From Ascidiaceihabitans sp029251465 (GTDB taxonomy: Bacteria; Pseudomonadota; Alphaproteobacteria; Rhodobacterales; Rhodobacteraceae): a DNA stretch of 64,000 nucleotides. Where the stretch lies: assembly GCF_042932805.1 (NCBI RefSeq), contig NZ_CP170633.1, positions 2,914,001-2,978,000 on the forward strand. Direction: 5' to 3'. The number at the start of each line of letters is the position of its first letter. Within the stretch, counting starts at the first letter, position 1. The notes under the pieces are model-generated. The model was not told the DNA's origin, searched no databases, and saw only the letters and a list, made by a program, of their open reading frames with translations. A program made the position numbers and the translations under genes. Below are positions 43,698-52,496 of this stretch, in pieces.

Positions 43698-44635
43698 GCG
43701 TGACCTTTCCAATCGAGGATCATTTTCAAGCAGCTTTTGTCGGTGAATGCCGTTTCATAGGCCACCGCTGCGTCCGTCGGTTTTGCGATGTGTGTGATCA
43801 GACCGTCCAGAGACAGCGCGCTTGAATCGATCAATGCGCGCGTGGCGATCAAATCGTCGGGCGTCCATTCCGCAGAGACGCGCAGGCGCGCCTCTTTCAT
43901 GAACGCAGGCGGAAAGGCGAAATTGATCGGGTCCGTGTAAAACCCAGCAAGGACGATCTCGCCGCCTTTGACCAAACGACCAATCAAGTCGCCCAAGATC
44001 GATGCGTTGCCGGACACGTCGTAGATAGATTTGTAGTCGCGGCGCGGATCGGCATCGGGATGCACCACGTTGTATTCGAAATCACCCGTCGTGCGGATGG
44101 GGTCGATTTCCCAAACTGTTGGGGCAGGTGCGCCCGCTGCAATCGTCAGACGTGCAAGCAATCGACCTAAGACGCCGTGACCAACGATCAGGTCAGGAAC
44201 CGCTTTGCCCGGACCTGCAATTGCGTGACGCGCGGTCGCTGCCAGCGCGAGCAATGCGCCCTCGGCCCTCATCGCGGCGTCAATTTTGATGACCCGTGCT
44301 GCGTCGCTGACGAGCAAACTAGACGCGCCCCCGAACAAGCCAAACGCGCCATCGTAGCAATTCGCGCCGGGCACAAAAACACGGTCGCCAGCCTTGAAAC
44401 CAGAACCGGATGTGGCTTCGACCACTTCGCCTGCCGCCTCGTAACCGGGAACCAGAGGGTACCCCTTGCCAGGGAATGGTGGCATTTTGCCCGACCAGAA
44501 CAAGTTTTCCGTGCCCGTTGAAATGCCCGAATGGCTCACCTCGATCACAAGATCACCGTCAGTGGGCGCGTTCACGTTCAGCGTCTCTAGCCCTAAATCG
44601 CGCGGGCCTTTTAATATGACGGCTGTGGCTTGCAA
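43694..44635 (-). CDS. bchC: 3-hydroxyethyl bacteriochlorophyllide a dehydrogenase
   Basis: A 313-aa medium-chain dehydrogenase-like protein oxidising the C3 hydroxyethyl to acetyl in bacteriochlorophyll a synthesis. Diagnostic stretches are VSHSGISTGTENLFWSG, PPFPGKGYPLVPGYEAAGEVVE, LLALAATARHAIAG, DLIVGHGVLGRLLARLTIAAGA and FAFPPAFMKEARLRVSAEW, nearly as in Rhodobacter. There is no upstream in-frame ATG. TTG at 44635 gives the homologous N-terminus (MQATAVILKGPRDLGL) with GGGGGA about 9 nt before it. Two or three PpsR-type operators lie upstream. Confidence 0.97.
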   Translation of the reverse strand: MQATAVILKGPRDLGLETLNVNAPTDGDLVIEVSHSGISTGTENLFWSGKMPPFPGKGYPLVPGYEAAGEVVEATSGSGFKAGDRVFVPGANCYDGAFGLFGGASSLLVSDAARVIKIDAAMRAEGALLALAATARHAIAGPGKAVPDLIVGHGVLGRLLARLTIAAGAPAPTVWEIDPIRTTGDFEYNVVHPDADPRRDYKSIYDVSGNASILGDLIGRLVKGGEIVLAGFYTDPINFAFPPAFMKEARLRVSAEWTPDDLIATRALIDSSALSLDGLITHIAKPTDAAVAYETAFTDKSCLKMILDWKGHA

Positions 44636-44707
44636 AAAGGCGTTCCCCCGCTTTGGATTTTCGCGGTCACACCCAAAGAAGACTCGGTTGCGACACTTTG
44701 TACTACC

Positions 44708-44786
44708 TGTAAGGTAAACCTGACACTTTTATCTGTCAATAAACTTAGACACTTTCTCGTGTGCTAACTGTCAGACTTTTCGGACA
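44708..44786 (-). promoter_or_regulatory. three TGT-N12-ACA operators and promoter of bchC
   Basis: TGTAAGGTAAACCTGACA (44708-44725), TGTCAATAAACTTAGACA (44734-44751) and TGTCAGACTTTTCGGACA (44769-44786) all fit the PpsR/CrtJ consensus. On the minus strand TTGACA (complement of 44734-44739), a 17-nt spacer and TACCTT (complement of 44711-44716) make a sigma-70 promoter. One operator covers the -35 box and the next covers the -10 box. The third runs across the crtF stop codon. This matches the double CrtJ site known at the Rhodobacter bchC promoter. Confidence 0.88.
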
Positions 44787-45904
44787 TCGATGCAGCGGGT
44801 CACGAATGGGCGCGACGCTTTGGGAAATGTCACCTGTGAAAAACCTGCGGTACGGCACATTTCGCCAATGTTGGCTGCGGATCGCGCCTTGCCTGTGCGC
44901 ATCGCCAGTGTGTACAGCGCGAAATAAACGTCCCCTGCCCGCTCGGGTTTTGTGTCCCCCAGCATCGGTTCGGAAATGATCAAACGACCGCCCGAAGGCA
45001 ACGAGTTGAAACATTTAGACAATAGATCAGCAACAGTTTCGTCGCTGTGATCGTACAAAACCCGAATCAAGCTGATCGCATCGGCACCAAGGGGAACAGC
45101 CTGTGTTTTGAACGATCCGGACTGAACAGTCAGCCGCGATTCCAGACCTGCATTGGCGAACCGGTGCGTGGCGGCAGGGGCAACTTCGGGTAGATCAAAC
45201 AACGTCAGGTCGATGTTTTTGTACGCTTGCCCAACCGCCTTTAGGAACGCACCAGACCCGCCGCCGACGTCCATCAGCTTGTGAACGCCCTTGAGTGAAA
45301 TCGCGCGCAGCGTGTCTTCGGCGACGAGCACCTGACTGTCAGCCATGAGGTCAGAATAGGTCGTAGCGATGGCCGGATCCATGTCGCCGCCAAAAACGTA
45401 AGGCCAGAAATCTGCCAGTTCGGTTTCGACCTCTCCGCGGAAAAACGCAACGGGATCAGACAGGTCGCGGTACAACACATCGTGGTGGTCAATCATCTGC
45501 ACAAGGCCCGGCACGCCGACCAGCGCGGCCCCCGTTCGGCTCACTCCAAACCGCCCGGCGCGTTTGTGTTTTAACAACTTGAGGGCAACACCCGCACGCA
45601 GCAAAATCTCCATCCGCTCAGGCGGGACTGAGCTGGCCAAAGCCAGTTCCTGCACCGTCGCAGGCCCGTCCATCAAGGCCTGAGGTATCTTAAATTTGAC
45701 CAAGGCCATCAGAACCTGCGAGTGGCAAAACCCAGCCAACAGATCGAACATTGCCTCGCCTTCGCGCCGCACAAGACTGCGGGTCAGTGGAAAGCCGGCG
45801 GCCCATTTCTGGAATTTTCGCGACGCCATTAGACGTGCCTGCCAATTGCCAAAACGGCGCCGTTTGGGCGTAGCAAAGGCAACATCTGCAGGGGCGTCAG
45901 TCAT
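44771..45904 (-). CDS. crtF: hydroxyneurosporene/demethylspheroidene O-methyltransferase
   Basis: A 377-aa SAM-dependent methyltransferase of carotenoid synthesis. The N-terminal dimerisation and winged-helix-like region contains FDLLAGFCHSQVLMALVKFKIPQALMDGP. The SAM motif LMDVGGGSGAFLKAV is near residue 212, followed by LTLFDLPEVAP and a C-terminal LIRVLYDHSD and GGRLIISEPML. Its ATG (45904) abuts the crtE TAA with no gap. Its 3' end carries a PpsR-type operator for bchC. Confidence 0.97.
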   Translation of the reverse strand: MTDAPADVAFATPKRRRFGNWQARLMASRKFQKWAAGFPLTRSLVRREGEAMFDLLAGFCHSQVLMALVKFKIPQALMDGPATVQELALASSVPPERMEILLRAGVALKLLKHKRAGRFGVSRTGAALVGVPGLVQMIDHHDVLYRDLSDPVAFFRGEVETELADFWPYVFGGDMDPAIATTYSDLMADSQVLVAEDTLRAISLKGVHKLMDVGGGSGAFLKAVGQAYKNIDLTLFDLPEVAPAATHRFANAGLESRLTVQSGSFKTQAVPLGADAISLIRVLYDHSDETVADLLSKCFNSLPSGGRLIISEPMLGDTKPERAGDVYFALYTLAMRTGKARSAANIGEMCRTAGFSQVTFPKASRPFVTRCIDVRKV

Positions 45905-46792
45905 TTATTCACCCGCGATTTTTGCCGCCTGCGCTTGGCGCCATTTGATCGGCGTCAACACTTCGGCTTGGGCGGTCACCATCTTGGCCAACATCGCCTC
46001 GCCTGGGCATTTCGGGATCGAAGAAATCGCGCCACTTAGGATGTCACGCATCCGCCCGATCGCGCCATCGATGCCCAATTCAGTCACCGCATTGGGGCGT
46101 CCATGCAGGTCGTCTTGACCCACAGGCTTGCCCAGCGTTTCCTCGTCATAGAGCGCGTCGCGCAAATCATCAGCGACCTGAAAGGCCTCGCCGATGCGGG
46201 CACCCAGTTCTTCCCACGGCTCTGCGTCTTGGCCTGCTGCGACGGCACCCATTTGCGTCGCCGCGATGAACAACGCACCGGTTTTAGCACGGTGATAGGC
46301 CGACAGATCAATGATCTGTTCGCTTTCCCAGCCTTGCCCAGCGCAGATACCATTTGGCATGCCAGAGCGTTGGGTGAGCACAAGCATAATTTGCGCTGCT
46401 CGGGCAGGATCAAGGTGGGCAACGCGCGCCAAAATTTCGAACGCCATGATGATCAGGCTGTCACCCGTCAACACGGCCAAAGGTTCGCCAAACGCACGGT
46501 GCACCGATGGTTTCCCCCGGCGGGTATCGGCGTCATCAAAGCATGGCAGATCGTCGTGCACGAGCGACGCACAGTGCATCAGCTCAAGCGCTGCAGCAGC
46601 CGCATCTGCCAACTCAGGGCGATCATCACCGCAGGCAGCTGCGACGCTTAGCAAAATTGTCGGACGGATGCGCGCGCCACCCGGCGTCACGGTGTAGTGC
46701 AAAGCAGAGGCCAGCTTGCCCGGCGACGGAGCCGCCTGCCCCGCACGTATAGCACTGGAGATAGCGCTATCTATTCGCGAACTGAAACCCAT
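45905..46792 (-). CDS. crtE: geranylgeranyl diphosphate synthase
   Basis: A 295-aa trans-prenyltransferase making the C20 precursor of carotenoids and the bacteriochlorophyll tail. The first Asp-rich motif is HDDLPCFDDADTRRGKPS (about 79-96) and the second QVADDLRDALYD (about 205-216). ATG 46792 has GGAG 8 nt upstream; an extension to 46885 would run through the promoter and operators and is rejected. It heads crtEF, which reads into bchC. Confidence 0.97.
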   Translation of the reverse strand: MGFSSRIDSAISSAIRAGQAAPSPGKLASALHYTVTPGGARIRPTILLSVAAACGDDRPELADAAAAALELMHCASLVHDDLPCFDDADTRRGKPSVHRAFGEPLAVLTGDSLIIMAFEILARVAHLDPARAAQIMLVLTQRSGMPNGICAGQGWESEQIIDLSAYHRAKTGALFIAATQMGAVAAGQDAEPWEELGARIGEAFQVADDLRDALYDEETLGKPVGQDDLHGRPNAVTELGIDGAIGRMRDILSGAISSIPKCPGEAMLAKMVTAQAEVLTPIKWRQAQAAKIAGE

Positions 46793-46826
46793 GCTGTTCT
46801 CCGTGAATCTATGTGGCCGATAGGAG

Positions 46827-46869
46827 TGTAATGTATTGATGACATCGAATGTGTCAACTAAGTTAGACA
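46827..46869. promoter_or_regulatory. two PpsR/CrtJ-type operators in the divergent crtE-crtD promoter
   Basis: TGTAATGTATTGATGACA (46827-46844) and TGTCAACTAAGTTAGACA (46852-46869), starts 25 nt apart. On the minus strand, TTGACA (complement of 46852-46857), 16 nt, TACATT (complement of 46830-46835) form a crtE promoter, so each operator overlaps one promoter box. The same sites could also control crtD on the plus strand, 50 nt away. Confidence 0.87.
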
Positions 46870-46918
46870 CTATCGCTGTCAACAAAACCGGATTCTCAGC
46901 GCAAAGGAGGCGCGATCA

Positions 46919-48451
46919 ATGGTGCAGCCACCGCCAAATGTGACGATCATCGGGGCCGGTATCGGCGGCCTTGCTGCGGCCCTGCGCCTGTCACATGCCG
47001 GTCTGCGCGTGACGGTGCTGGAACGCGCTGCAACGCCGGGCGGCAAGATGCGCACGCTGCCAACACCCGCAGGCCCGGTTGATGCGGGGCCCACGGTTTT
47101 AACCATGAAACCGGTGTTTGATGATCTGTTTGCCGCAGTTGGTGTCCGCCTCCAGGACCACGTCACGTTAGAACCTGAACACGTCCTAGCCCGCCATTTT
47201 TGGCCCGATGGTGCGCAGTTGGATTTGACCGCTGACAGGCAGGAAAGCGGCGAAAATATCGCGGCAGTCTTTGGCGCAAAATCCGCATTGGAATTTGAGA
47301 CCTTTGCCATCAAAATGCAAAAACTGTTCGATGCATTTGACAAACCAATGATGCAAACTGCGGTTCCGACACAGGCCGCGCTGATTGGGCATGTGATGAA
47401 AAATCCATCGCTGATTTTGGCCATGCAACCACATTTGAACATGGCGCAGTCGGTGCATCGTCACTTCAGCGATCCACGTCTTGCACAGCTTTTTGCCCGT
47501 TACGCGACCTACGTGGGCAGCGTTCCGAACAAGGCCCCGTCGATCCTAGGTTTAATCGCCCATTCAGAGGCGCAAGGCGTTTGGCGGGTCAAAGGTGGCA
47601 TGCACAAACTGGCAGTAGCCATCGAAAAACTAGCCGTGAAATTCGGAGCCGAGTTTCGCTACAACACCCACGCTGAGCGTATCGAGACCCAGAACGATTG
47701 TGTCTGCGCGGTGCAGACGCGCGACGGGCGAATTCCCACCGATGCGGTGTTGTTCAACGGCGATCCGCGCGCATTGGCGCAGGGGCATCTTGGGCAAACG
47801 CCTATCACGGCAGTCCCGAATGACGCGACTGAACCGCGCAGCCTGTCGGCCAATGTTCTCAGCTTTGCCGCGCGGGCCCACGGCCTGCCGTTGTCGGCCC
47901 ACAACGTGTTGTTCGCGGATGATCCACGCGCAGAATATGCGCCTTTGATCAAAGGGCAGACACAAACGGACCCGACCTTGTACATCTGCGCCGAGGACCG
48001 TTTTGGCGGATCAAATCCTAGCGATCTTGAACGGTTCGAAATTATCATGAATGCCCCTGCCGTGCCCGATGGCACCACCCACAGCACGAAAGAGAGACAA
48101 CAATGCCAGACCCAGATTTTGGACAGGTTGCGCAGCTTCGGCCTAACGTTCACGCCCCAACCAACCGATCAAACGCTGACGATGCCAGCCGACTTCGCAC
48201 AGATGTTTCCGGCCTCGAACGGATCACTTTACGGGCGATCCCCACATGGGATGATGGCGGCATTCAAACGGCCGACAGCACGCACGGCGCTAAAGGGTCT
48301 GTATCTGGTTGGGGGCGGGGTGCATCCGGGGGCGGGCGTTCCGATGGCGACACTTTGCGCACGGCACGCGGCAGGGGCGATCATGCAGGACCTAACTTTG
48401 ACCTCGACGTCCCGGCAGGCGGATATGCGTGGTGGTATGTCGACGGTGTAA
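46919..48451 (+). CDS. crtD: hydroxyneurosporene desaturase (methoxyneurosporene dehydrogenase)
   Basis: A 510-aa FAD-dependent desaturase. The N-terminal VTIIGAGIGGLAAALRLSHAG and GGKMRTLPTPAGPVDAGPTVLTMKPVFDDLF are diagnostic of CrtD. The C-terminal GLYLVGGGVHPGAGVPMATLCARHAAGAI is the second FAD motif. AAAGGAGG lies 8 nt before ATG 46919. It overlaps crtC at its 3' end. Confidence 0.97.
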   Translation: MVQPPPNVTIIGAGIGGLAAALRLSHAGLRVTVLERAATPGGKMRTLPTPAGPVDAGPTVLTMKPVFDDLFAAVGVRLQDHVTLEPEHVLARHFWPDGAQLDLTADRQESGENIAAVFGAKSALEFETFAIKMQKLFDAFDKPMMQTAVPTQAALIGHVMKNPSLILAMQPHLNMAQSVHRHFSDPRLAQLFARYATYVGSVPNKAPSILGLIAHSEAQGVWRVKGGMHKLAVAIEKLAVKFGAEFRYNTHAERIETQNDCVCAVQTRDGRIPTDAVLFNGDPRALAQGHLGQTPITAVPNDATEPRSLSANVLSFAARAHGLPLSAHNVLFADDPRAEYAPLIKGQTQTDPTLYICAEDRFGGSNPSDLERFEIIMNAPAVPDGTTHSTKERQQCQTQILDRLRSFGLTFTPQPTDQTLTMPADFAQMFPASNGSLYGRSPHGMMAAFKRPTARTALKGLYLVGGGVHPGAGVPMATLCARHAAGAIMQDLTLTSTSRQADMRGGMSTV

Positions 48452-49317
48452 GTGACGATGGCACGCGCGCCGTATCTGTGATCGGCTTTATCGGATCGGT
48501 GTTTTCGCCGTGGTATCACTGGTCAGGGCGCGGCAATCCGGCGAACAACTGCTGCATCAACGTGGCGACCTATGGCCCCGGCGGGCGGTTCACGATGACG
48601 GATCGCGGGGCATCCGCACTACGACGCGCCAACGACACGTTGCGTGTTGGGCCGTCAGACATGCAATGGAACGGCGCGTCATTGACCATCAGCATCAACG
48701 AAATTTCATCACTGCCGATGGTGTCACGCGTGCGCGGCCAAATCATCGTGACGCCTGACGCAATCACAAATGTTGAACTGCCACTGACCAAAGATGGCGC
48801 ACACGTTTGGCGTCCTTTTGCCCCGTCTTCGCGCATCTCGGTTCAGCTAGAGGCCAAGGGCTGGCAGTTTGACGGGCACGGCTATTTTGACGCGAATTTC
48901 GGAACACGACCGTTAGAACACGACTTTAGCTATTGGACGTGGGGGCGGTATCCGACGGCTGCAGGGGCCACGTGTTTTTACGATGCAGCACGGCGTGATG
49001 GGACCGTGTTGGATGCGGCTATTGCCTTTGATCCTGCAGGCAATGCCACGCAGATTGACGCGCCACCCGCGACCCCGTTCAAGCGAACTCTGTGGGCTTT
49101 GCGTCGTGAAACGCGGGCAGATGCGGGAACAACGCCGCACCAGATCAAGCCGATGTTGGACGCGCCGTTCTATTCGCGCTCGGTTGTTCAAACGCAGATC
49201 AATGGTGAGGTCGTACAGGGCGTGCACGAGGCGTTGGACCTGAACCGATACCGTTCGCCCGTGTTGAAACCAATGCTGGTTGTGCGGGTGCCACGACGGG
49301 CAAACTGGACGTTTTAG
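48355..49317 (+). CDS. crtC: hydroxyneurosporene synthase (carotenoid 1,2-hydratase)
   Basis: The enzyme adds water to the terminal double bond of neurosporene in spheroidene synthesis. Identity rests on PAGGYAWWYVDGVSDDGTRAVSVIGFIGSVFSPWYHW, NPANNCCINVATYGPGGRFTMTDR and DGHGYFDANFGTRPLEHDFSYWTWGR. The start is uncertain because no in-frame ATG precedes the conserved region. TTG 48355 (320 aa) keeps all of it. GTG 48478 would give 279 aa, close to the published Rhodobacter length. The gene overlaps crtD by about 97 nt if the TTG start is used. Its stop codon overlaps that of tspO on the other strand. Confidence 0.93.
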   Translation: MRTARGRGDHAGPNFDLDVPAGGYAWWYVDGVSDDGTRAVSVIGFIGSVFSPWYHWSGRGNPANNCCINVATYGPGGRFTMTDRGASALRRANDTLRVGPSDMQWNGASLTISINEISSLPMVSRVRGQIIVTPDAITNVELPLTKDGAHVWRPFAPSSRISVQLEAKGWQFDGHGYFDANFGTRPLEHDFSYWTWGRYPTAAGATCFYDAARRDGTVLDAAIAFDPAGNATQIDAPPATPFKRTLWALRRETRADAGTTPHQIKPMLDAPFYSRSVVQTQINGEVVQGVHEALDLNRYRSPVLKPMLVVRVPRRANWTF

Positions 49318-49793
49318 GCTTTGGATAAGTCCACAGGCACAACGTCGGGATTTAGGCGCGCAACACTTGCATTTAACGCGGCAGCAACTGTGACCCAGAC
49401 CAAATAGGGCATGAACGCCAAACCCGCCAAGATGTCCAATTTGAACATCGAGATGGTTGCGCCCAAGACTGCAATCCACAGCGGTGCCATAATCAGCAGC
49501 GCACCCTTGAGACGACGCAATCCGAAAAACACCGGCGACCACAGGGTGGCGAACGCCCCTTGCATGGCCCAGAACGCCAAGGCGTAAGCGCTGCCTTCGA
49601 GCATGCCGACACGTGCGCCCGCGAATGAAATCAACAGGTAAATTGTGGTCCACGCCACCGGAAACACCCAGTCAGGTGGGGTCCAGTCGGGTTTGTTCAG
49701 GGTTTTGTACCACGCACCCGGTGGGAAAACCGCGCCAGTCGCACCTGCGCCAACGCATGCCGCCAAGAAAACAAAGAAAAGATAAATATCCAT
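49314..49793 (-). CDS. tspO: TspO/MBR family tryptophan-rich sensory protein
   Basis: A 159-aa five-helix outer-membrane protein of the TspO/PBR family. GAGATGAVFPPGAWYKTLNKPDWTPPDWVFPVAWTTIYLLI is the family hallmark, followed by AFWAMQGAFATLWSPVFFGL. In Rhodobacter TspO represses carotenoid and bacteriochlorophyll genes under oxygen, perhaps by moving porphyrin intermediates. ATG 49793 is chosen by homology; an upstream in-frame start at 49808 or 49883 adds unconserved residues. It lies 31 nt after crtB, the usual place. Confidence 0.96.
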   Translation of the reverse strand: MDIYLFFVFLAACVGAGATGAVFPPGAWYKTLNKPDWTPPDWVFPVAWTTIYLLISFAGARVGMLEGSAYALAFWAMQGAFATLWSPVFFGLRRLKGALLIMAPLWIAVLGATISMFKLDILAGLAFMPYLVWVTVAAALNASVARLNPDVVPVDLSKA

Positions 49794-49824
49794 GAGGCTG
49801 CCTAACATGCGGCTTGGGGGCGTG

Positions 49825-50844
49825 TCACTCGGCGGCGGTGGAGGCCGCGTCTTCTTGGGCTTTGAGTTGCGCAAGCACCGCAATCAATGTTTCAGCACGC
49901 CCCTTTTGACGTGGGGCTGCGCGTGCTGCGGCCTCCACCAGAAACCGGACCTCGGCCAGCGGTTTCGCGTAAATCACGGGGGATTTCGGCAAGACCATCG
50001 TGCTGGCCGCGCGCAGTGCAGACAGGCCAATCAAGCCGAGTTTCTGAGGTTTTGTCGTGCGGGCGCGCATCGTGATGCTGTCGTTGCCGTTGCGTTTTAC
50101 CGCGCTGCCAATGCCTGCGTAAATGTGGCGCGCTGCAAAAATTCCAGAGCGGGCAGACACGGGCAGTGCCGCGATCCCCGCTTCGGATCGGATGTACAAT
50201 CTGTGTGCTTCGGCCAGTAATTTGCGCACCATACGGCGGATTTCAGGGGTGGCCTTCGGATCGGCAAGGAACGCTTGAACGTCAATGCCAGCTTCGTCCA
50301 TCCAGTCCATCGGCAGGTAAATGCGCCCTGCGCGCGCGTCCTCGCCCACGTCGCGTGCGATGTTCGTCAGTTGCATCGCCACACCCAAATCACAGGCGCG
50401 GGCCAAAGCATCGCCGTCACGCACCCGCATCAAAACGCACATCATTGCACCCACGGCACTGGCCACGCGTGCAGAATAATCGCGCACGCCGGACAGCGTG
50501 TCGTAGCGGCGTTCAACCGCGTCCCACGCCAACCCCTCAAGCAAAGCTTCGGGCAAGGCGCGCGGCATGTCGAACTTTTCGATGATCGCGCAAAACGCCC
50601 GGTCTTCGGGTGCGTTTCGCGGGCGTCCTGCATAGGCCAAATCCAAACGGTCACGCAATTCCAGCACCGCGCGGCCTTTGTTGTCACCTTCATCAACTTC
50701 GTCATCTGCAAGTCGGCAAAACGCGTATAACGCCAGTGCGGGGTCGCGCACCGAGGCGGGCAACAGCTTGGATGCGGCGTGAAACGAAAGTGACCCGGTG
50801 CGGATCACGTTGCGGCAATGTTCGAGGTCTTTGGGGTCAATCAT
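49825..50844 (-). CDS. crtB: phytoene synthase
   Basis: A 339-aa squalene/phytoene synthase-family enzyme. Key segments are ALYAFCRLADDEVDEGD (first Asp motif), RVASAVGAMMCVLMRVRD and MQLTNIARDVGEDARAGRIYLP (second Asp motif). It joins two GGPP to form phytoene. The start overlaps the crtI stop (ATGA, 50841-50844). Confidence 0.98.
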   Translation of the reverse strand: MIDPKDLEHCRNVIRTGSLSFHAASKLLPASVRDPALALYAFCRLADDEVDEGDNKGRAVLELRDRLDLAYAGRPRNAPEDRAFCAIIEKFDMPRALPEALLEGLAWDAVERRYDTLSGVRDYSARVASAVGAMMCVLMRVRDGDALARACDLGVAMQLTNIARDVGEDARAGRIYLPMDWMDEAGIDVQAFLADPKATPEIRRMVRKLLAEAHRLYIRSEAGIAALPVSARSGIFAARHIYAGIGSAVKRNGNDSITMRARTTKPQKLGLIGLSALRAASTMVLPKSPVIYAKPLAEVRFLVEAAARAAPRQKGRAETLIAVLAQLKAQEDAASTAAE

Positions 50845-52388
50845 TCGGCTGCCATCCTTGGCTCTTTCGCGTTAACGTGCATGTCGGGAACCAGCTTGGC
50901 CAAGACTTCGGCGCTGGACACAACGCCGGGCAAACCGGCGCCCGGATGCGTGCCTGCACCTACCAGAAACAGGCCTTTGGCCTCTTCGCTGACATTGTGC
51001 GGGCGGAACCACGCGCTTTGTAAAATACGCGGCTCTAGGGAAAATCCACTGCCGTGCGGGCTAAGGTAGCGATCGCGGAATGTTTCTGGCGTGAACACCA
51101 GCTCTGTCGAGACACTGTCGCGGAAACCGGGCATGTGTTGTTCAAGCACCTTGGCAACTTTTTCGCGGTAAATCGGTTCTTCGACGCCCCAATCCACGCT
51201 ATTGTTCCAGCCCAGATGCGGGACCGGCGACAGCACGTAAAACGTGTCATCACCTTGCGGTGCCGCCGTCGGGTCCGTGACCGAGGGGCGATGAATGTAC
51301 AGGCTCATGTCGTCTGACAGTTTGCCCTTCATAAATATGTCGTGCAGCAACCCTGTGAAACGCGGGCCGTTGACGATTGTATGGTGCCCCAGATCCGGCC
51401 AATTTTTCGCTGTGCCTTTGGTGCCGAAATACCAGACATACAGACCCATCGACCAACGGCTCTTTTTCAGTTTCTGCGTCGTCCAGCGTCGCTTTTTGTG
51501 ATTGCGCAAAAGGTGGTTATAGGTGTGACCGGCGTCTGCGTTGCTGACAACCAACGATGCCTTGATCATCGATCCGTCGTCCATGCGCACCCCTGTGGCA
51601 GCGCCATTTTCGATCAGGATTTCGTCAACGACAGCGGTGTGCCGGATCATGCCGCCTTGGGCACGCACAACCTTTGCCATCGCATCAGCGATCGCCTGCA
51701 CACCACCCATTGCGTAATGCACGCCGTATTCTTTTTCGAGATGCGCAACCAAGGCATACATCGACGTCACATGCGCAGGATCACCGCCGATAAACAGCGG
51801 ATGAAACGACAACGCCATGCGCAGTTTTTCGTCCTTCACGCGGGCCTTTGCGTGGCCATAGATCGAACGATCGGCGCGCAGCTGTGCAAACTTCGGCAGC
51901 ACTTTGATGGTCTCCCAAAGCCTATGCATCGGCTTGGCAACCATCCCCTCAAAACCCACGATGTAGCGGGCGTGACTGTCTTTGAGAAACCGTTTGTACC
52001 CTTTCAGATCCCGCGGGCTGATCTTTTCGACCTCGGCAAACATGCGTTCATCATCTGAACAGGCTTCGAATTTAGTGCCATCCGGCCAGCGAATTTCATA
52101 AAAAGGATCAAGCGGGCGCAGATCCACATCGGCGCCGAAATCACGACCGCAATCCGCCCACAGTTTTTCGAAAACCTGCGGCACAGTGACGATGGTTGGG
52201 CCCAGATCAAAACGGTGACCATCTTGCGTGATCGAAGACCCACGCCCGCCTGTGCGATCCAGTCGATCCAGCACCGTGACACGGTACCCTTTTGCACCCA
52301 AACGCATGGCGGCAGACAAACCACCAAGGCCCGCGCCAATCACAATGGCATGGTTGTCGGTGGGTGTATGCGAGGAATCTGTCTTCAT
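50841..52388 (-). CDS. crtI: phytoene desaturase
   Basis: A 515-aa FAD-dependent desaturase. The N-terminal IVIGAGLGGLSAAMRLGAKG and GGRGSSITQDGHRFDLGPTIVTVP are standard, and the C-terminal LFLVGAGTHPGAGLPGVVSSAEVLAKLV is diagnostic of bacterial CrtI. It converts phytoene to neurosporene in Rhodobacter-type pathways. It heads the crtI-crtB-tspO unit and is divergent from crtA, with two operators between. Confidence 0.98.
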   Translation of the reverse strand: MKTDSSHTPTDNHAIVIGAGLGGLSAAMRLGAKGYRVTVLDRLDRTGGRGSSITQDGHRFDLGPTIVTVPQVFEKLWADCGRDFGADVDLRPLDPFYEIRWPDGTKFEACSDDERMFAEVEKISPRDLKGYKRFLKDSHARYIVGFEGMVAKPMHRLWETIKVLPKFAQLRADRSIYGHAKARVKDEKLRMALSFHPLFIGGDPAHVTSMYALVAHLEKEYGVHYAMGGVQAIADAMAKVVRAQGGMIRHTAVVDEILIENGAATGVRMDDGSMIKASLVVSNADAGHTYNHLLRNHKKRRWTTQKLKKSRWSMGLYVWYFGTKGTAKNWPDLGHHTIVNGPRFTGLLHDIFMKGKLSDDMSLYIHRPSVTDPTAAPQGDDTFYVLSPVPHLGWNNSVDWGVEEPIYREKVAKVLEQHMPGFRDSVSTELVFTPETFRDRYLSPHGSGFSLEPRILQSAWFRPHNVSEEAKGLFLVGAGTHPGAGLPGVVSSAEVLAKLVPDMHVNAKEPRMAAE

Positions 52389-52404
52389 GGCTTAAGGCTA
52401 AAGG

Positions 52405-52477
52405 TGTCTAGTTTAGTTTACAATCCTCTTGTTCACATCTTCCCAAATGCGCATGGATATGTAAGTTTACATTTACA
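52405..52477. promoter_or_regulatory. two PpsR/CrtJ-type operators in the divergent crtI-crtA region
   Basis: TGTCTAGTTTAGTTTACA (52405-52422) is near crtI. TGTAAGTTTACATTTACA (52460-52477) lies about 20 nt before crtA. Both fit TGT-N12-ACA, with starts 55 nt apart. On the minus strand, TTGTAA-17-TAGCCT overlaps the first site and could be the crtI promoter. Rhodobacter also represses crtI and crtA through paired sites here. Confidence 0.85.
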
Positions 52478-52496
52478 CTTTGGGAGAACATGAACC

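Noticed and set aside
44745..45014. Alternative frame at the crtF 3' end suggesting a frameshift
   Set aside because: The crtF frame itself runs to a complete CrtF C-terminus, so no frameshift is needed.
46793..46885. N-terminal extension of crtE by 31 codons
   Set aside because: It runs through the promoter boxes and a PpsR operator, and a good ribosome site precedes ATG 46792.
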